Source of the DNA: Corynebacterium mastitidis DSM 44356
GTDB lineage: Bacteria; Actinomycetota; Actinomycetes; Mycobacteriales; Mycobacteriaceae
DNA: 64,000 nt
Reading direction: 5' to 3'
Assembly (NCBI RefSeq): GCF_000375365.1
Contig: NZ_AQXB01000009.1
Location: forward strand, 1-64,000
In this document: positions 52,341 to 63,422 of the stretch, piece by piece
Numbering within the stretch: position 1 is the first letter of the stretch
Layout: each line of letters opens with the position of its first letter
Program-made: the position numbers and the translations under genes
The notes under the pieces: model-generated
Database searches by the model: none
Seen by the model: only the letters and a program-made list of their open reading frames with translations
Told to the model about the DNA's origin: nothing

Positions 52341-53627
52341 CTAGCCGCGCCCTTCCGGGCCCTCGCCCAGCGGCACGCGGCGGTAGGTTCCTGCCTCCCG
52401 CTCGGCGGCCTCGACCTCGTCCCGGGGAATGCCCAGGATGTGTAGCACCTCGTCGAGGAAGGGGTGCGTCACCGCCGTATCGGCCACCTCGCGCAGCGCG
52501 GGCTTGGCGTTAAAGGCGATGCCCAGGCCCGCGGCGGAGATCATGTCGATGTCGTTCGCGCCGTCGCCCACCGCCACGGTCTGATCCATGGCGATGTGAT
52601 TCTCCTCCGCGAAGTCGCGGAGGAAGCGCGCCTTGGCCGCGCGATCCACGATCTGCCCGATCACCCGCCCGGTGAGCTTGCCGTCCGCGATCTCCAGGGT
52701 GTTGGCCCGCACGTAGTCCACGCCCAGGCTCTCCGCCAGGTCCTCGAGCACCTGCGTGAAGCCGCCGGAGACCACCGCCACCGTGTACCCCATGCGCTTG
52801 AGGGTGCGCACCGTGGTGCGCGCCCCCGGGCTGAGCACGATGTCCCGGGCAACCTCGTCGAGAACCGACTCGTCCAGGCCGCGCAGGGCGGCCACGCGCT
52901 CGCGCAGCGACTCCTCGAAGTCGATCTCCCCGCGCATGGCACGCTCCGTCACGCGCGCCACCTCCGCCTCCCGGCCCGCGTGGGCCGCGAGCATCTCGAT
53001 GACCTCCCCGGTGATGAGGGTGGAGTCGCAGTCGAAGCAGACCAGGCGCTTGGAGCGGCGGGCCAGACCGGCGCGCTCCATCGCCACGTCCACCCCCAGC
53101 TCCGCCGTGCGCTCCGCCAGCGCCGTGCGCAGGGCGGCCACCGCCTCCGGGGAGGAGTCCCCCACCGTGATGGAGAACTCCAGGCCGGTGACCGGGTAGT
53201 CGGAGATGCCCCGGATGCGGTCGATGTTCGCCCCGTGGTCCGCCATCACGCGGCCCACGGCGGAGACGTCCCCGGCGGAGACGCGGTGCCCCAGCACCAC
53301 CACGGCGTGCGTGGAGCGGGGGCGCCCGGCGATCTCCTCGGCGCTCCTTTCCACGCTCACGCTCTGACACAGCGGGGCCAGCGCCCGGTTCAGCTCGTCC
53401 TCCAGCCCCTCCCCCGCCGCGCCCGGGAGCTCAGCGCTCGGTAGATCCACGAAGGCCGCGAGGGAGAGGCGGCCCCGGAAGTCTGACTGCTCCACGTCGA
53501 GGAGCCGGATACTCCGGGCGGCCAGGACCTGAAAGAAGGCTGCCGATACTCCGGGGCGGTTGGGGCCGGTCACGGTAATCACCGCCGGAGCGGTGTCCAA
53601 CCGGGTACTGGTGGGTTTCTTCTCCAT
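52341..53627 (-). CDS. serB: Phosphoserine phosphatase with N-terminal ACT domains
   Basis: 428 residues from ATG 53627. Two ACT-like regions (AVITVTGPNRPGVSAAFFQV and STHAVVVLGHRVSAGDVSAV) precede the HAD phosphatase with D199 in LVCFDCDSTLITGEV, then VVSGGFTQVLEDLAE and AVGDGANDIDM. Last step of serine synthesis. Downstream of ctaD as in other corynebacteria. Confidence 0.93.
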   Translation of the reverse strand: MEKKPTSTRLDTAPAVITVTGPNRPGVSAAFFQVLAARSIRLLDVEQSDFRGRLSLAAFVDLPSAELPGAAGEGLEDELNRALAPLCQSVSVERSAEEIAGRPRSTHAVVVLGHRVSAGDVSAVGRVMADHGANIDRIRGISDYPVTGLEFSITVGDSSPEAVAALRTALAERTAELGVDVAMERAGLARRSKRLVCFDCDSTLITGEVIEMLAAHAGREAEVARVTERAMRGEIDFEESLRERVAALRGLDESVLDEVARDIVLSPGARTTVRTLKRMGYTVAVVSGGFTQVLEDLAESLGVDYVRANTLEIADGKLTGRVIGQIVDRAAKARFLRDFAEENHIAMDQTVAVGDGANDIDMISAAGLGIAFNAKPALREVADTAVTHPFLDEVLHILGIPRDEVEAAEREAGTYRRVPLGEGPEGRG

Positions 53628-53641
53628 CGCTTCATTCTTGC

Positions 53642-53687
53642 ATACCAAAAGCTCCCTCCGGGGTTAAACGGAGGGAGCTTTTGGTAT
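53642..53687. terminator. Strong bidirectional terminator between ctaD and serB
   Basis: A 19-bp perfect stem (53642-53660 and 53669-53687), loop GGGTTAAA, with AAAA/TTTT inside the stem. It ends ctaD transcription and lies only 15 bases before the serB start, so the serB promoter must overlap it or lie beyond it. Confidence 0.85.
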
Positions 53688-53712
53688 TTAGTCAGCAGGC
53701 GCTAGGCGGGAA

Positions 53713-55410
53713 TTAGTGTCCGCCGCCCGTGTGGGCCTCGCTGCGCATGCGCTCCACCATGTGCGGGTAGTGCAGCTCGAACGCGGGGCGCTCGGAGCGG
53801 ATACGCGGCAGGGAGACGAAGTTGTGGCGCGGGGGCGGGCAGGAGGTAGCCCACTCCAGGGAGTTGCCGTAGCCCCAGGGATCGTCCACCGTGACGACCT
53901 CGCCGTAGCGCCAGGACTTGAACACGTTCCAGATGAAGGGAAGCACGGAGCAGCCCAGCAGGAAGGAGAAGATCGTGGAGACCTGGTTCAGCGTGGTGAA
54001 GCCGTCGGTGTCCAGGTAGTCCGCGTAGCGGCGGGGCATGCCCATGTTGCCCAGCCAGTGCTGCACCATGAAGGTGCCGTGGAAGCCCACGAAGGTGATC
54101 CAGAAGTGGATCTTGCCCAGGCGCTCGTCCAGCATGCGGCCCGTCATCTTCGGGAACCAGAAGTAGATGCCCGCGAAGGAGGCAAACACCAGGGTGCCGA
54201 AGAGGGTGTAGTGGAAGTGCGCGATGAGGAAGTAGGACTCGGAGAGCTGGAAGTCCAGCGGCGGGGAGGCCAGCATGATGCCGGTGAGGCCGCCGAAGAG
54301 GAAGGTGGAGATGAAGCCCACGGCCCACACCATCGGGGTCTCCCAGGTGATGTGGCCCTTCCACATGGTGCCCGTCCAGTTGAAGAACTTCACGCCGGTG
54401 GGCACGGAGATCAGGAAGGTCATGAAGGAGAAGAAGGGCAGTAGCACCGCGCCGGTGACGAACATGTGGTGCGCCCACACGGCCATGGACAGCGCGCCGA
54501 TGGACAGGGTGGCAAAGACCAGGCCCACGTAGCCGAACATCGGCTTGCGGGAGAACACGGGGATGACCTCGGAGACGATGCCGAAGAACGGCAGGGCCAG
54601 CACGTACACCTCGGGGTGGCCGAAGAACCAGAAGAGGTGCTGCCACAGGATGGAGCCGCCGTTAGCGGGATCGTAGATGTGGCCGCCGAGCTTGCGGTCG
54701 TAGAGGATTCCCAGGGCCGCCGCCAGGAGGAGCGGGAAGATCAGCAGCGCGATGACCGAAGCGACGAAGATGTTCCACGAGAAGATCGGCATGCGGAACA
54801 TGGTCATGCCCGGTGCGCGCATGCACAGGATGGTGGTGACCATGTTGATCGCGGAGGCCACGGTGCCCACGCCGGTGGCGCCCACGCCCACGATCCAGAA
54901 GTCCGCGCCCACGCCCGGGGTGTGGATGGCGTCCGACAGCGGGGAGTACATGGTCCAGCCGAAGTCCGCCGCACCGCCGGGGGTGATGAACCCGGCGAGC
55001 ATGGCCACGATGCCCACCTGGGTGATCCAGAAGCCGAAGGAGTTCAGGCGCGGGAAGGCCACGTCCGGGGCGCCGATCTGCAGCGGCAGCGCGTAGTTGG
55101 CAAAGCCCCACACGATGGGCGTACCAAAGGCCAGCAGCATGATGGTGCCGTGCATGGTGAACAGCTGGTTGAACTGCTCGTTGGACAGGTACTGCAGACC
55201 CGGCGTAAACAGCTCCGCGCGGATGAGCAGCGCCATCAGGCCGCCCACGAAGAACCACACCATGGACATGATGATGTACATGATGCCCAGTTCTTTGTGG
55301 TCGGTGGTGGTCAGCAGCTTCCACATCTTGGAGCCCTTGCGGGCATTGCCTGTTGGCGCGGGACGGACGGGTTCGACGTAATTGTCGAGCCGCGGTGCCA
55401 CAGCAGTCAT
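53713..55410 (-). CDS. ctaD: Cytochrome c oxidase subunit I (aa3)
   Basis: 565 residues from ATG 55410, with AGGAGGATCGA upstream; an earlier frame opening at 55434 is rejected. Twelve spans. Heme and copper ligands: HGTIMLL (low-spin heme His), [14 protein letters not shown] (CuB His and Tyr), HHMFVTG and the HFHYTLFG pair. Terminal oxidase of the bc1-aa3 supercomplex. Confidence 0.96.
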   Translation of the reverse strand: MTAVAPRLDNYVEPVRPAPTGNARKGSKMWKLLTTTDHKELGIMYIIMSMVWFFVGGLMALLIRAELFTPGLQYLSNEQFNQLFTMHGTIMLLAFGTPIVWGFANYALPLQIGAPDVAFPRLNSFGFWITQVGIVAMLAGFITPGGAADFGWTMYSPLSDAIHTPGVGADFWIVGVGATGVGTVASAINMVTTILCMRAPGMTMFRMPIFSWNIFVASVIALLIFPLLLAAALGILYDRKLGGHIYDPANGGSILWQHLFWFFGHPEVYVLALPFFGIVSEVIPVFSRKPMFGYVGLVFATLSIGALSMAVWAHHMFVTGAVLLPFFSFMTFLISVPTGVKFFNWTGTMWKGHITWETPMVWAVGFISTFLFGGLTGIMLASPPLDFQLSESYFLIAHFHYTLFGTLVFASFAGIYFWFPKMTGRMLDERLGKIHFWITFVGFHGTFMVQHWLGNMGMPRRYADYLDTDGFTTLNQVSTIFSFLLGCSVLPFIWNVFKSWRYGEVVTVDDPWGYGNSLEWATSCPPPRHNFVSLPRIRSERPAFELHYPHMVERMRSEAHTGGGH

Positions 55411-55439
55411 TCGATCCTCCTGACTATGAGACAACCCTC

Positions 55440-55769
55440 GGGAACACAGGGTTATCCAAGTTTTCTACCGCTTCATAGTAAATCACGCGCAAGCACATTT
55501 TCCAGCCGTCACACTGGCCCCAAAACCCCGCGCAACGTGGATTTTTCCCGGGCCGCTGCCAGCCATGCCAGCATCGCCCCAGCCCCACGCAGGTAGCCGT
55601 GGCACCCCCGAGGCCGTCGCGCCCGCACGGACAGTGACCTTTTACACACCGCGGGAGGCCCCGCCGCCCCACCGGCGCGCGGGCCCGCCCCGCGAAACTA
55701 CCCCCAGTGTGAATCAACCTTTAGGTTGATTCGTCCCCTCTCCCCGGCGCGCCCACCGCCGGGCGGGCC
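55440..55769. other. Intergenic region between ctaD and nrdF
   Basis: About 330 bases, ctaD promoter side on the left. One hairpin is clear: GAATCAACC (55711-55719), loop TTTA, GGTTGATTC (55724-55732), a likely terminator for nrdF though without a U tract. Nothing else recognised. Confidence 0.5.
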
Positions 55770-56792
<1,023 letters not shown>

Positions 56793-56872
56793 TTACTTCC
56801 GTGTTATTCCGCGCCCCTCACGCGCGCTTCCTCTACCCTACCGCGCGCGTCTGCGGGCCCACGCCCATCTTC

Positions 56873-56933
56873 GGCTAACCTCACATTTATTCGCCTTACC
56901 TCAGATGACAGGCTCCATTCATCGGTCTATTCT
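56873..56933 (+). promoter_or_regulatory. ftn promoter with DtxR-like half-sites
   Basis: GGCTAACCTCA (56873-56883) and GCCTTACCTCA (56893-56903) match DtxR half-sites (GGCTAACCTAA) and are 20 bases apart. TATTCT at 56928-56933 is seven bases before ATG 56941, so the message is likely leaderless. The sites are centred about 50 bases upstream of the start, a place for activation. Confidence 0.55.
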
Positions 56934-56940
56934 CTGAATC

Positions 56941-57435
56941 ATGGCTATCAACGACAAACTGGCAAAGGCATTCAACGAGCAGGTCACGATGGAGATCGAG
57001 GCCTCCCTCATCTACCTGCAGCTCTCCTACGTCCTCGACGACATGGGCCTGAGCGGCATGCGCGACTGGATGAAGAAGCAGCACGACGAGGAGCTGGAGC
57101 ACGCCGAGCGCTTCGCCCAGCACCTTCTGGATCGCGGCTACGTGCCCCAGATCCAGGACATCCCCACGCCCAAGCTCTCCGTCTCCAACGCCAAGGAGGC
57201 CTTCGAGGCGTCCCTGGAGCACGAGCGCAAGGTCTCCGCCTCCATCCGCAACCTCGCCGCACTGCAGGCCGAGGTGCAGGACTGGGATTCCCGCCCGATG
57301 ATCGACTGGTTCCTGGACGAGCAGATCGAGGAGGAGTCCACCGTCTCCGAGATCCTCGATCGCCTGGAGCTGGCCGGCACCGACGGCTCCGGCATCCTGC
57401 GTATCGACGCCGAGCTGGGCTCCCGCGGGGAGTAA
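56941..57435 (+). CDS. ftn: Ferritin
   Basis: 164 residues, four-helix ferritin. Ferroxidase residues in FNEQVTMEIEASLIYLQLSY and KKQHDEELEHAERFAQHLLD; later DWFLDEQIEEESTVSEILDR. Stores iron; neighbour genes are iron- or manganese-dependent Nrd proteins. Probably activated by the iron regulator DtxR. Confidence 0.94.
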   Translation: MAINDKLAKAFNEQVTMEIEASLIYLQLSYVLDDMGLSGMRDWMKKQHDEELEHAERFAQHLLDRGYVPQIQDIPTPKLSVSNAKEAFEASLEHERKVSASIRNLAALQAEVQDWDSRPMIDWFLDEQIEEESTVSEILDRLELAGTDGSGILRIDAELGSRGE

Positions 57436-57456
57436 AGCTCAGGCAGAACGAAACGA

Positions 57457-57500
57457 AGCGCCTGTCCCCCACCGCACGCGGCGAGGGGCAGGCGCTTTTT
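57457..57500 (+). terminator. Terminator of ftn
   Basis: GCGCCTG-T-CCCC pairs with GGGG-CAGGCGC, then TTTTT at 57496-57500. Clear intrinsic terminator. Confidence 0.85.
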
Positions 57501-57502
57501 CC

Positions 57503-57530
57503 GTCTATTCCTTATATATAAGGAATAGAC
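57503..57530. repeat. 28-base perfect palindrome between ftn and nrdE
   Basis: The 14-base arm GTCTATTCCTTATA is followed immediately by its exact complement, with no spacer. It lies between two convergent genes and right after the ftn terminator. It may serve as the nrdE terminator on the other strand or be a protein-binding site. Confidence 0.7.
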
Positions 57531-57540
57531 GCGGGCACTC

Positions 57541-59697
57541 CTAGAGCATGCAGCTCACGCAGCCCTCCACCTCGGTGCCCTCCAGGGCCACCTGACGCAG
57601 GCGGATGTAGTACAGCGTCTTGATGCCCTTGCGCCAGGCGTAGATCTGCGCCCGGTTGATGTCGCGGGTGGTCACCGTGTCCTTGAAGAAGAGCGTGAGG
57701 GAAAGCCCCTGATCCACGTAGCGGGTGGCCACCGCGTAGGTGTCGATGATCTTCTCGTAGCCGATGTCGTAGGCGTCCTCGAAGAACTCCAGGTTCTCGT
57801 TGTCCATGTGCGGGGCCGGGTAGTACACCCGCCCGATCTTGCCCTCCTTGCGGATCTCGATCTTGGAGGCGATCGGGTGAATCGAGGAGGTGGAGTTGTT
57901 GATGTATGAGATGGAGCCCGTGGGCGGCACCGCCTGCAGGTAGCGGTTGTAGATGCCGTCCTTCATCACCGCCGCCTTGAGGTCCGCCCAGTCCTGCGCG
58001 GTGGGGATGTGCGCGGAGGAGGCCTCGAAGATCTCCTTGACCCTGGGCGTGGTGGGCTGGAACTCGGCCGGGTCAAAGCGGTCGAAGTAGGAGCCGTCGG
58101 CGTACTGGGAGTCCTCGAAGCCCTCGAAGGCCTCGCCGCGCTCGCGGGCGATCTTGTTCGACGCGCGCAGCGCCGCGTACAGCACCGCCGCGAAGTAGGC
58201 GTTGGTGAAGTCCAGGCCCTCCTCGGAGCCGTAGCGGATGTGCTCGCGGCCGAGGTAGCCGTGCAGGTTCATCTGCCCCAGGCCGATGGCGTGGGCGGCG
58301 TCGTTGCCCTTACGGATGGAGGGCACGGAGTCGATGGCCGTCTGGCTGGACACCGCCGTCAGGCCGCGGATCGCCGTCTCCACGGTGCTGGCAAAGTCCG
58401 GGGAGTCCATCGTCATGGCGATGTTGAGCGAGCCGAGGTTGCAGGAGATGTCATCCCCCACCACGTCGTAGCTCAGGTCCGCGTTGAAGGTAGACGGGCT
58501 ATTGACCTGGAGGATCTCGGAGCACAGGTTGGACATGTTCACCCGGCCCGCGATGGGGTTGGCGGCGTTGGCCGTGTCCTCGAACATGATGTAGGGGTAG
58601 CCGGACTCGAACTGGATCTCCGCGAGGGTCTGGAAGAACTGCCGGGCGTTGATCTTGGTCTTGCGGATCCGGGGGTCCTCCACCATCTCGTCGTACAGCT
58701 CGGTGATGGAGACGTCCGCGAAGGGCTTGCCGTAGACCCGCTCCACGTCGTAGGGGGAGAACAGGTACATGTCGTCGTTGCGCTTGGCCAGCTCGAAGGT
58801 GATGTCCGGGATCACCACGCCCAGGGAGAGCGTCTTGATGCGGATCTTCTCGTCGGCGTTCTCGCGCTTGGTGTCCAGGAAGCTCAGGATGTCCGGGTGG
58901 TGGGCGTTGAGGTACACCGCGCCCGCGCCCTGGCGCGCGCCGAGCTGGTTGGCGTAGGAGAAGGAATCCTCCAGCAGCTTCATCACGGGGATCACGCCGG
59001 AGGACTGGTTCTCGATGTGCTTGATCGGCGCGCCCGCTTCGCGCAGGTTGCTCAGCAGCAGCGCCACGCCGCCGCCGCGCTTGGAAAGCTGCAGCGCGGA
59101 GTTGATGGAGCGCCCGATGGACTCCATGTTGTCCTCGATGCGCAGCAGGAAGCAGGACACCGGCTCCCCGCGCTGGGCCTTGCCCTCGTTGAGGAAGGTG
59201 GGGGTGGCCGGCTGGAAGCGGCCGGACATGATCTCGTCCACCAGGTGCTCGGCCAGGGACTCGTCGCCGTCGGCCAGCGCCAGGGCCACCATGGACACGC
59301 GATCCTCGAAGCGCTCCAGGTAGCGGCGCCCGTCGAAGGTCTTGAGGGTGTAGGAGGTGTAGTACTTGTACGCCCCCAGGAAGGTGCTGAAGCGGAACTT
59401 GAATCCGTAGGCGCGCTTGAACAGCTCCTTGACAAACTCGAAGTCGTACCGGGCCAGCACCTCGGGGTCGTAGTACTTGTTCTCCACCAGGTAGTCCAGC
59501 TTCTCGCGCAGGTCGTGGAAGTAGACGGTGTTCTGGTTGACGTGCTGAAGGAAGAACTGCTTGGCGGCGTCGCGGTCCTTATCGAACTGGATCCTGCCCT
59601 CCGGGTCGTAGAGGTTCAGCAGCGCGTTGAGCGCGTGGTAATCGGTCTGCTCCGCCGGTGCCACCGGCTCGGCCACGGTCTTTCCCTTATCGGTCAC
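57541..59697 (-). CDS. nrdE: Ribonucleotide reductase class Ib, alpha subunit
   Basis: 718 residues from GTG 59697. Active-site and radical regions: [46 protein letters not shown] and the C-terminal [10 protein letters not shown] pair that takes electrons from NrdH. No N-terminal ATP cone, as usual for NrdE. Third gene of nrdHIE. Confidence 0.96.
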   Translation of the reverse strand: MTDKGKTVAEPVAPAEQTDYHALNALLNLYDPEGRIQFDKDRDAAKQFFLQHVNQNTVYFHDLREKLDYLVENKYYDPEVLARYDFEFVKELFKRAYGFKFRFSTFLGAYKYYTSYTLKTFDGRRYLERFEDRVSMVALALADGDESLAEHLVDEIMSGRFQPATPTFLNEGKAQRGEPVSCFLLRIEDNMESIGRSINSALQLSKRGGGVALLLSNLREAGAPIKHIENQSSGVIPVMKLLEDSFSYANQLGARQGAGAVYLNAHHPDILSFLDTKRENADEKIRIKTLSLGVVIPDITFELAKRNDDMYLFSPYDVERVYGKPFADVSITELYDEMVEDPRIRKTKINARQFFQTLAEIQFESGYPYIMFEDTANAANPIAGRVNMSNLCSEILQVNSPSTFNADLSYDVVGDDISCNLGSLNIAMTMDSPDFASTVETAIRGLTAVSSQTAIDSVPSIRKGNDAAHAIGLGQMNLHGYLGREHIRYGSEEGLDFTNAYFAAVLYAALRASNKIARERGEAFEGFEDSQYADGSYFDRFDPAEFQPTTPRVKEIFEASSAHIPTAQDWADLKAAVMKDGIYNRYLQAVPPTGSISYINNSTSSIHPIASKIEIRKEGKIGRVYYPAPHMDNENLEFFEDAYDIGYEKIIDTYAVATRYVDQGLSLTLFFKDTVTTRDINRAQIYAWRKGIKTLYYIRLRQVALEGTEVEGCVSCML

Positions 59698-59777
59698 TAC
59701 TGGGGGCCTTTCACAAAAACGCAGGGATATGGGTTTATCGAGTTATGTGCGCCCGCCCATCGGCGGCGCGTGTTCTG

Positions 59778-60218
59778 TTATGCCGCGCCCAGCGGGGCCT
59801 CCAGGCCCAGCGCCTCGGCGTTGCGGAGCAGTCCCTCGCGGAGGATCGTCACGTCCTCCGGGGTGCCCAGCAACTCAAAACGATACACGTAGGGCACCTT
59901 GCACTTGGCGGCGATGACCTCGCCCGCCTTGCCGTAATCGGCGCCAAAGTTGGTGTTTCCGCTGGATACCACCGCGCGGATGAGCGAGCGATTGTGCTCG
60001 TCGTTGAGGAAGCGGATCACCTGCGCGGGCACCGGGCGGACGTTCTGGCGGCTGATCGAGGCCCCTCCCCCGTAGGTGGGGCACACGAGCACGTAGGGGC
60101 GATCCACGCGCAGCGGCGGGTCGGTGCGGCGCAGCGGGATGCGCTGCGCGGGGAATCCCAGCTTGCGCACGAATCGGTGGGTGTTTTCCGTAGCCGAGGA
60201 GAAGTACACCACGAGCAC
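59778..60218 (-). CDS. nrdI: NrdI flavodoxin-like protein
   Basis: 146 residues from GTG 60218, with GGGGAG upstream. [29 protein letters not shown] and [20 protein letters not shown] are NrdI motifs. It supplies oxidant for assembly of the NrdF metallocofactor. Confidence 0.93.
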   Translation of the reverse strand: MLVVYFSSATENTHRFVRKLGFPAQRIPLRRTDPPLRVDRPYVLVCPTYGGGASISRQNVRPVPAQVIRFLNDEHNRSLIRAVVSSGNTNFGADYGKAGEVIAAKCKVPYVYRFELLGTPEDVTILREGLLRNAEALGLEAPLGAA

Positions 60219-60297
60219 TTCCGCTCCCCTTCCTTCCCTAAGAACGATAAAGAGAAGGCCACCGCATAGGGTGGCCAGGACGCGCACGGCGGGATGG

Positions 60298-60531
60298 CTA
60301 GGCCACCTGGGCGACGAGGGCGCGGATGCGCTCGGGGCGGAAGCCCGACCAGTGCTCGCCGCCGACCTCCACCACGGGGGCCTGGAGGTACCCCAGGGCG
60401 AGCACGTAGTCGCGGGCCTCCTCGTCCAGGGAGATGTCCACGAGCGTGTAATCCAGGCCGGCGCGGTCCAGTGCCTTCTTGGTGGCGTTGCACTGCATGC
60501 AGGCGGGCTTGGTGTACACGGTGATAGCCAT
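60298..60531 (-). CDS. nrdH: NrdH glutaredoxin-like electron donor
   Basis: 77 residues. Redox motif C11-M-Q-C14 in [20 protein letters not shown], and C-terminal [13 protein letters not shown]. First gene of nrdHIE; delivers electrons from thioredoxin reductase. Confidence 0.95.
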   Translation of the reverse strand: MAITVYTKPACMQCNATKKALDRAGLDYTLVDISLDEEARDYVLALGYLQAPVVEVGGEHWSGFRPERIRALVAQVA

Positions 60532-60624
60532 AGTGTCCTCAACTTACGCTCGTACGGTCCGCCATGCGGGCCGATGATACTGCTCTTTGACTCAATCGCG
60601 CCGTGGTCCCGGCGACATGGAACG

Positions 60625-60672
60625 ACACTATACTTTGTGGTTATTTTCCGCAAGGAGCACAATATATAGTAG
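60625..60672. promoter_or_regulatory. Two NrdR-like boxes before nrdHIE
   Basis: ACACTATACTTTGTGG (60625-60640) and, inverted, CTACTATATATTGTGC (60672-60657). Both resemble the NrdR box (ACA-CTATATaTTGTGT type). Their starts are 32 bases apart, about three helix turns, the usual layout for NrdR repression of nrd operons. Confidence 0.65.
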
Positions 60673-60850
60673 TTACAACCCTGATATTCCCAGTTGGGCG
60701 GGGGGCGCGACCCCACATATTGAAAGGCCGCCCGCACCACCCCCGCCCGGAATGACGCCGCCGCGATGTGCCACCTGGGCTTTCCCCCGAAGCGCCCCGA
60801 AAGTAGTGACAAACGCCTCCCAACAAGCTCCGTGCACGGCACGCCACTCC

Positions 60851-60892
60851 CCTCCCCGTGCGCGAACCGGGCACGAACCGGACACGGGGAGG
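60851..60892. repeat. Inverted repeat upstream of the rpmJ terminator
   Basis: CCTCCCCGTG (60851-60860) and CACGGGGAGG (60883-60892), with GAACCGGGCACGAACCGGAC (a repeated CGAACCGG) between. No gene lies here. Possible second terminator or an RNA structure. Confidence 0.4.
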
Positions 60893-60897
60893 GCACG

Positions 60898-60934
60898 AAA
60901 AAAGCCGCCCGCCCCCATCCGGGACGAGCGGCTT
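60898..60934 (-). terminator. Terminator of rpmJ
   Basis: On the minus strand AAGCCGC pairs with GCGGCTT around a GC-rich inner part, followed by TTTTTT (60903-60898). Confidence 0.75.
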
Positions 60935-60968
60935 GGTACCTGGACGCAGCCCAGGCGCGTCGCAACAA

Positions 60969-61091
60969 TTAGCCCTGACGAGCCTTGAAGCGAGGATCCT
61001 TCTTGTTAATCACGTAGACCTTACCGTGGCGACGCACAACCTGGGCGCCCGGCTTGTTCTTCAGCGACCGAAGCGACTTGCGGACCTTCAT
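60969..61091 (-). CDS. rpmJ: 50S ribosomal protein L36, zinc-free form
   Basis: 40 residues, [20 protein letters not shown] then [19 protein letters not shown]. It has no cysteines, so it lacks the zinc finger of classical L36 and is the C-minus type. Beside the nrd genes, as in other corynebacteria. Confidence 0.95.
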   Translation of the reverse strand: MKVRKSLRSLKNKPGAQVVRRHGKVYVINKKDPRFKARQG

Positions 61092-61195
61092 CGGGCGCTC
61101 CTTCCTGTATGCGCTACTTTCCTGTGGCCGCCACCTCATCCCGGGAGCAAGCGCCCGGAAGCACGGCAAGCACGGCCATGACACGGAGAGAAATA

Positions 61196-62551
61196 CTACC
61201 GCACGGCGGCGGGAGCGCCAAAACGCTCCCGGAATATCTCTCCCACCTCGTCCAGGCTGCGGCCGGTGGTCTCCGGCACGCAGCGGCGCACGAAGATCAG
61301 CGCCCCCACCCCCAGCGCCGCAAAGATCGCAAAGGCCCCCGGCCCGGTCACGGCCTCCACCACCGGCAGGAAGAACTGCGCCACCGCCCAGTTGACCAGC
61401 CACAGCGCCACCCCGGCCAGGCCCATCCCCACGCCGCGCACCGGCATGGGCACCAACTCGGAGATGAGCAGCCAGGTGGTCAGGGAGACCGCCGCCTGCT
61501 GGGAGACCATGAACAGCGCCATCATGCCCAGGGAGAGCCACGCCGCCGGGACGTAGTCCTGGGCGTAGGAGTACGCCACGGCCAGCCCCGCCAGGGCGGC
61601 GACGTTGCCCGCCAGGCCCACGGTGAGCAGCCGCCTGCGCCCCACGCGGTCCACGATCCGCAGCCCCAGGTAGCAGGAGGCCACGCTCACCGCGCCGATC
61701 ACCAGGGAGGTGTGCACGGAGCTTTCCACGGGAATCCCCACGCTGTTCATCATCGTGGGGGCAAAGTACACCACCGCGTTCACCCCCGTGATCTGCTGGA
61801 TCACGCCCACCGCGAGCGCCACCCCCACGGCGGCGGCCAGCCACGGCTCGCGGCGCAGCGCGCGCCACTGCGCGCCCGCGCCGCGCGATCCCTCCTCGCC
61901 GCGCCCCACCCCCAGGTCGTCCAGCGTCAGCCCGGCGCGCGCGGCGGTGCGCTCGGCGGCGTCGATACGCCCCCGCGAGGCGTACCAGGCCGGGGTGTCC
62001 GGCAGGGCCAGCATGCCCAGCGCGAGCACCGCGCCCGGCACCGCCGCCAGCCCGAGCATGAGCCGCCAGTTGCCGGTGGCGGCCACCGAGGAGTTGACCA
62101 CGTAGGCCGAGAGCTGCCCCACCACGATCATCAGCGTGTTCAGGGAGACCATGCGCCCGCGCACGTCGGCGGGCGCCATCTCCGAGACGTACATGGGCAC
62201 CACGATGCTGACCATGCCCACCGCCAACCCCAGCACCAGGCGGGCCAGCGCCATGCTCGGCGCGCCGGTGGCCGCCGCGCAGCCCAGCGAGGCCGCCACG
62301 AAGATCACCCCGCCCAGCACCAGCGCGGCGCGCCGCCCCAGCGCCGCCGCCAGGCTTCCGGAGCCCACCGCGCCGAGGGCGGCCCCGGCCAGCAGCGCGG
62401 AGGTGACCAGCCCCTCCTGGTAGGCGGTCATGCCGAACTCCGGGGAGAGGAAGAGCAGCGCCCCGGCCATCACGCCGGTGTCATACCCAAAGAGCAGCCC
62501 GCCGAAGGCCGCCACGAGCGCTACAGTAAGCACATAAGTTTGTTCACGCAC
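61196..62551 (-). CDS. Sugar porter of the MFS (IolT-like)
   Basis: 451 residues, twelve spans. Sugar porter motifs: [57 protein letters not shown], and C-terminal [12 protein letters not shown]. Like inositol or glucose transporters IolT1/IolT2 of corynebacteria. Substrate not decidable. Confidence 0.88.
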   Translation of the reverse strand: MREQTYVLTVALVAAFGGLLFGYDTGVMAGALLFLSPEFGMTAYQEGLVTSALLAGAALGAVGSGSLAAALGRRAALVLGGVIFVAASLGCAAATGAPSMALARLVLGLAVGMVSIVVPMYVSEMAPADVRGRMVSLNTLMIVVGQLSAYVVNSSVAATGNWRLMLGLAAVPGAVLALGMLALPDTPAWYASRGRIDAAERTAARAGLTLDDLGVGRGEEGSRGAGAQWRALRREPWLAAAVGVALAVGVIQQITGVNAVVYFAPTMMNSVGIPVESSVHTSLVIGAVSVASCYLGLRIVDRVGRRRLLTVGLAGNVAALAGLAVAYSYAQDYVPAAWLSLGMMALFMVSQQAAVSLTTWLLISELVPMPVRGVGMGLAGVALWLVNWAVAQFFLPVVEAVTGPGAFAIFAALGVGALIFVRRCVPETTGRSLDEVGEIFRERFGAPAAVR

Positions 62552-62585
62552 CCGCCCATCCTGTCACCGAAGGAAGGCAAAGCCC

Positions 62586-63422
62586 ATGCCCGCCGCACCC
62601 CGTCCGCTCCAGGAGAAGATCGTCTCCGCCCTGCATACCCGCCCCTTGATCGATTCAGAAAAAGAGATCGAGCGGCGCGTGACCTTCCTGGTGGACTACC
62701 TCCGCGCCACCGGGGCGCGCGGATTCGTGCTGGGCATCTCCGGGGGGCAGGACTCCACCCTGGCGGGCAGGCTCGCCCAGCTCGCCGTGGAGCGCGCCCG
62801 CCCGGCGGAGTTCTGGGCCCTGCGGCTGCCCTACGGGGTGCAGGCCGACGAGGCCGACGCCCAGACGGCCCTGGACTTCATCCGCCCCGATCACCGCGCC
62901 ACCATCAACATCAAGGAGGCCGCCGACGCCGCCGCCCGGGGCGCGGCGGCCGCCCTGGGGCTCGACAGGCTGGACGACTTCCACGCGGGCAACGTCAAGG
63001 CCAGGCAGCGCATGGTGGCCCAGTACGCGGTGGCCGGGCAGCGCGGGCTGCTGGTGATCGGCACCGACCACGCGGCGGAGAACCTCACCGGCTTTTTTAC
63101 CAAGCACGGCGACGGCGCGGCGGACCTTCTCCCCCTCGCCGGGCTGACCAAGAGCCAGGGGGCGCGCCTCCTCGAAGAGCTCGGCGCCCCCTCCTCCACC
63201 TGGACCAAGGTCCCCACGGCAGACTTGGAGGAGGAGCGCCCGGCGCTGCCCGACGAGGAGGCTCTGGGGGTCAGCTACGCGCACATCGACGCCTACCTGG
63301 AGGGCCGCGCCGTGCCCGAGGAGGCCGCCGAGCGCATCGAGCGCCTGTGGCGCTCCGGCGAGCACAAGCGGCACCTGCCCGCCACCCCGGAGGACTCCTG
63401 GTGGCGCGGCTCGCCGGCCTAG
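62586..63422 (+). CDS. nadE: NH3-dependent NAD synthetase
   Basis: 278 residues. P-loop [58 protein letters not shown] and [20 protein letters not shown]. No glutaminase domain, so it uses ammonia. Completes NAD salvage with pncA and pncB elsewhere in the window. Overlaps the next gene tail to tail by four bases. Confidence 0.95.
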   Translation: MPAAPRPLQEKIVSALHTRPLIDSEKEIERRVTFLVDYLRATGARGFVLGISGGQDSTLAGRLAQLAVERARPAEFWALRLPYGVQADEADAQTALDFIRPDHRATINIKEAADAAARGAAAALGLDRLDDFHAGNVKARQRMVAQYAVAGQRGLLVIGTDHAAENLTGFFTKHGDGAADLLPLAGLTKSQGARLLEELGAPSSTWTKVPTADLEEERPALPDEEALGVSYAHIDAYLEGRAVPEEAAERIERLWRSGEHKRHLPATPEDSWWRGSPA

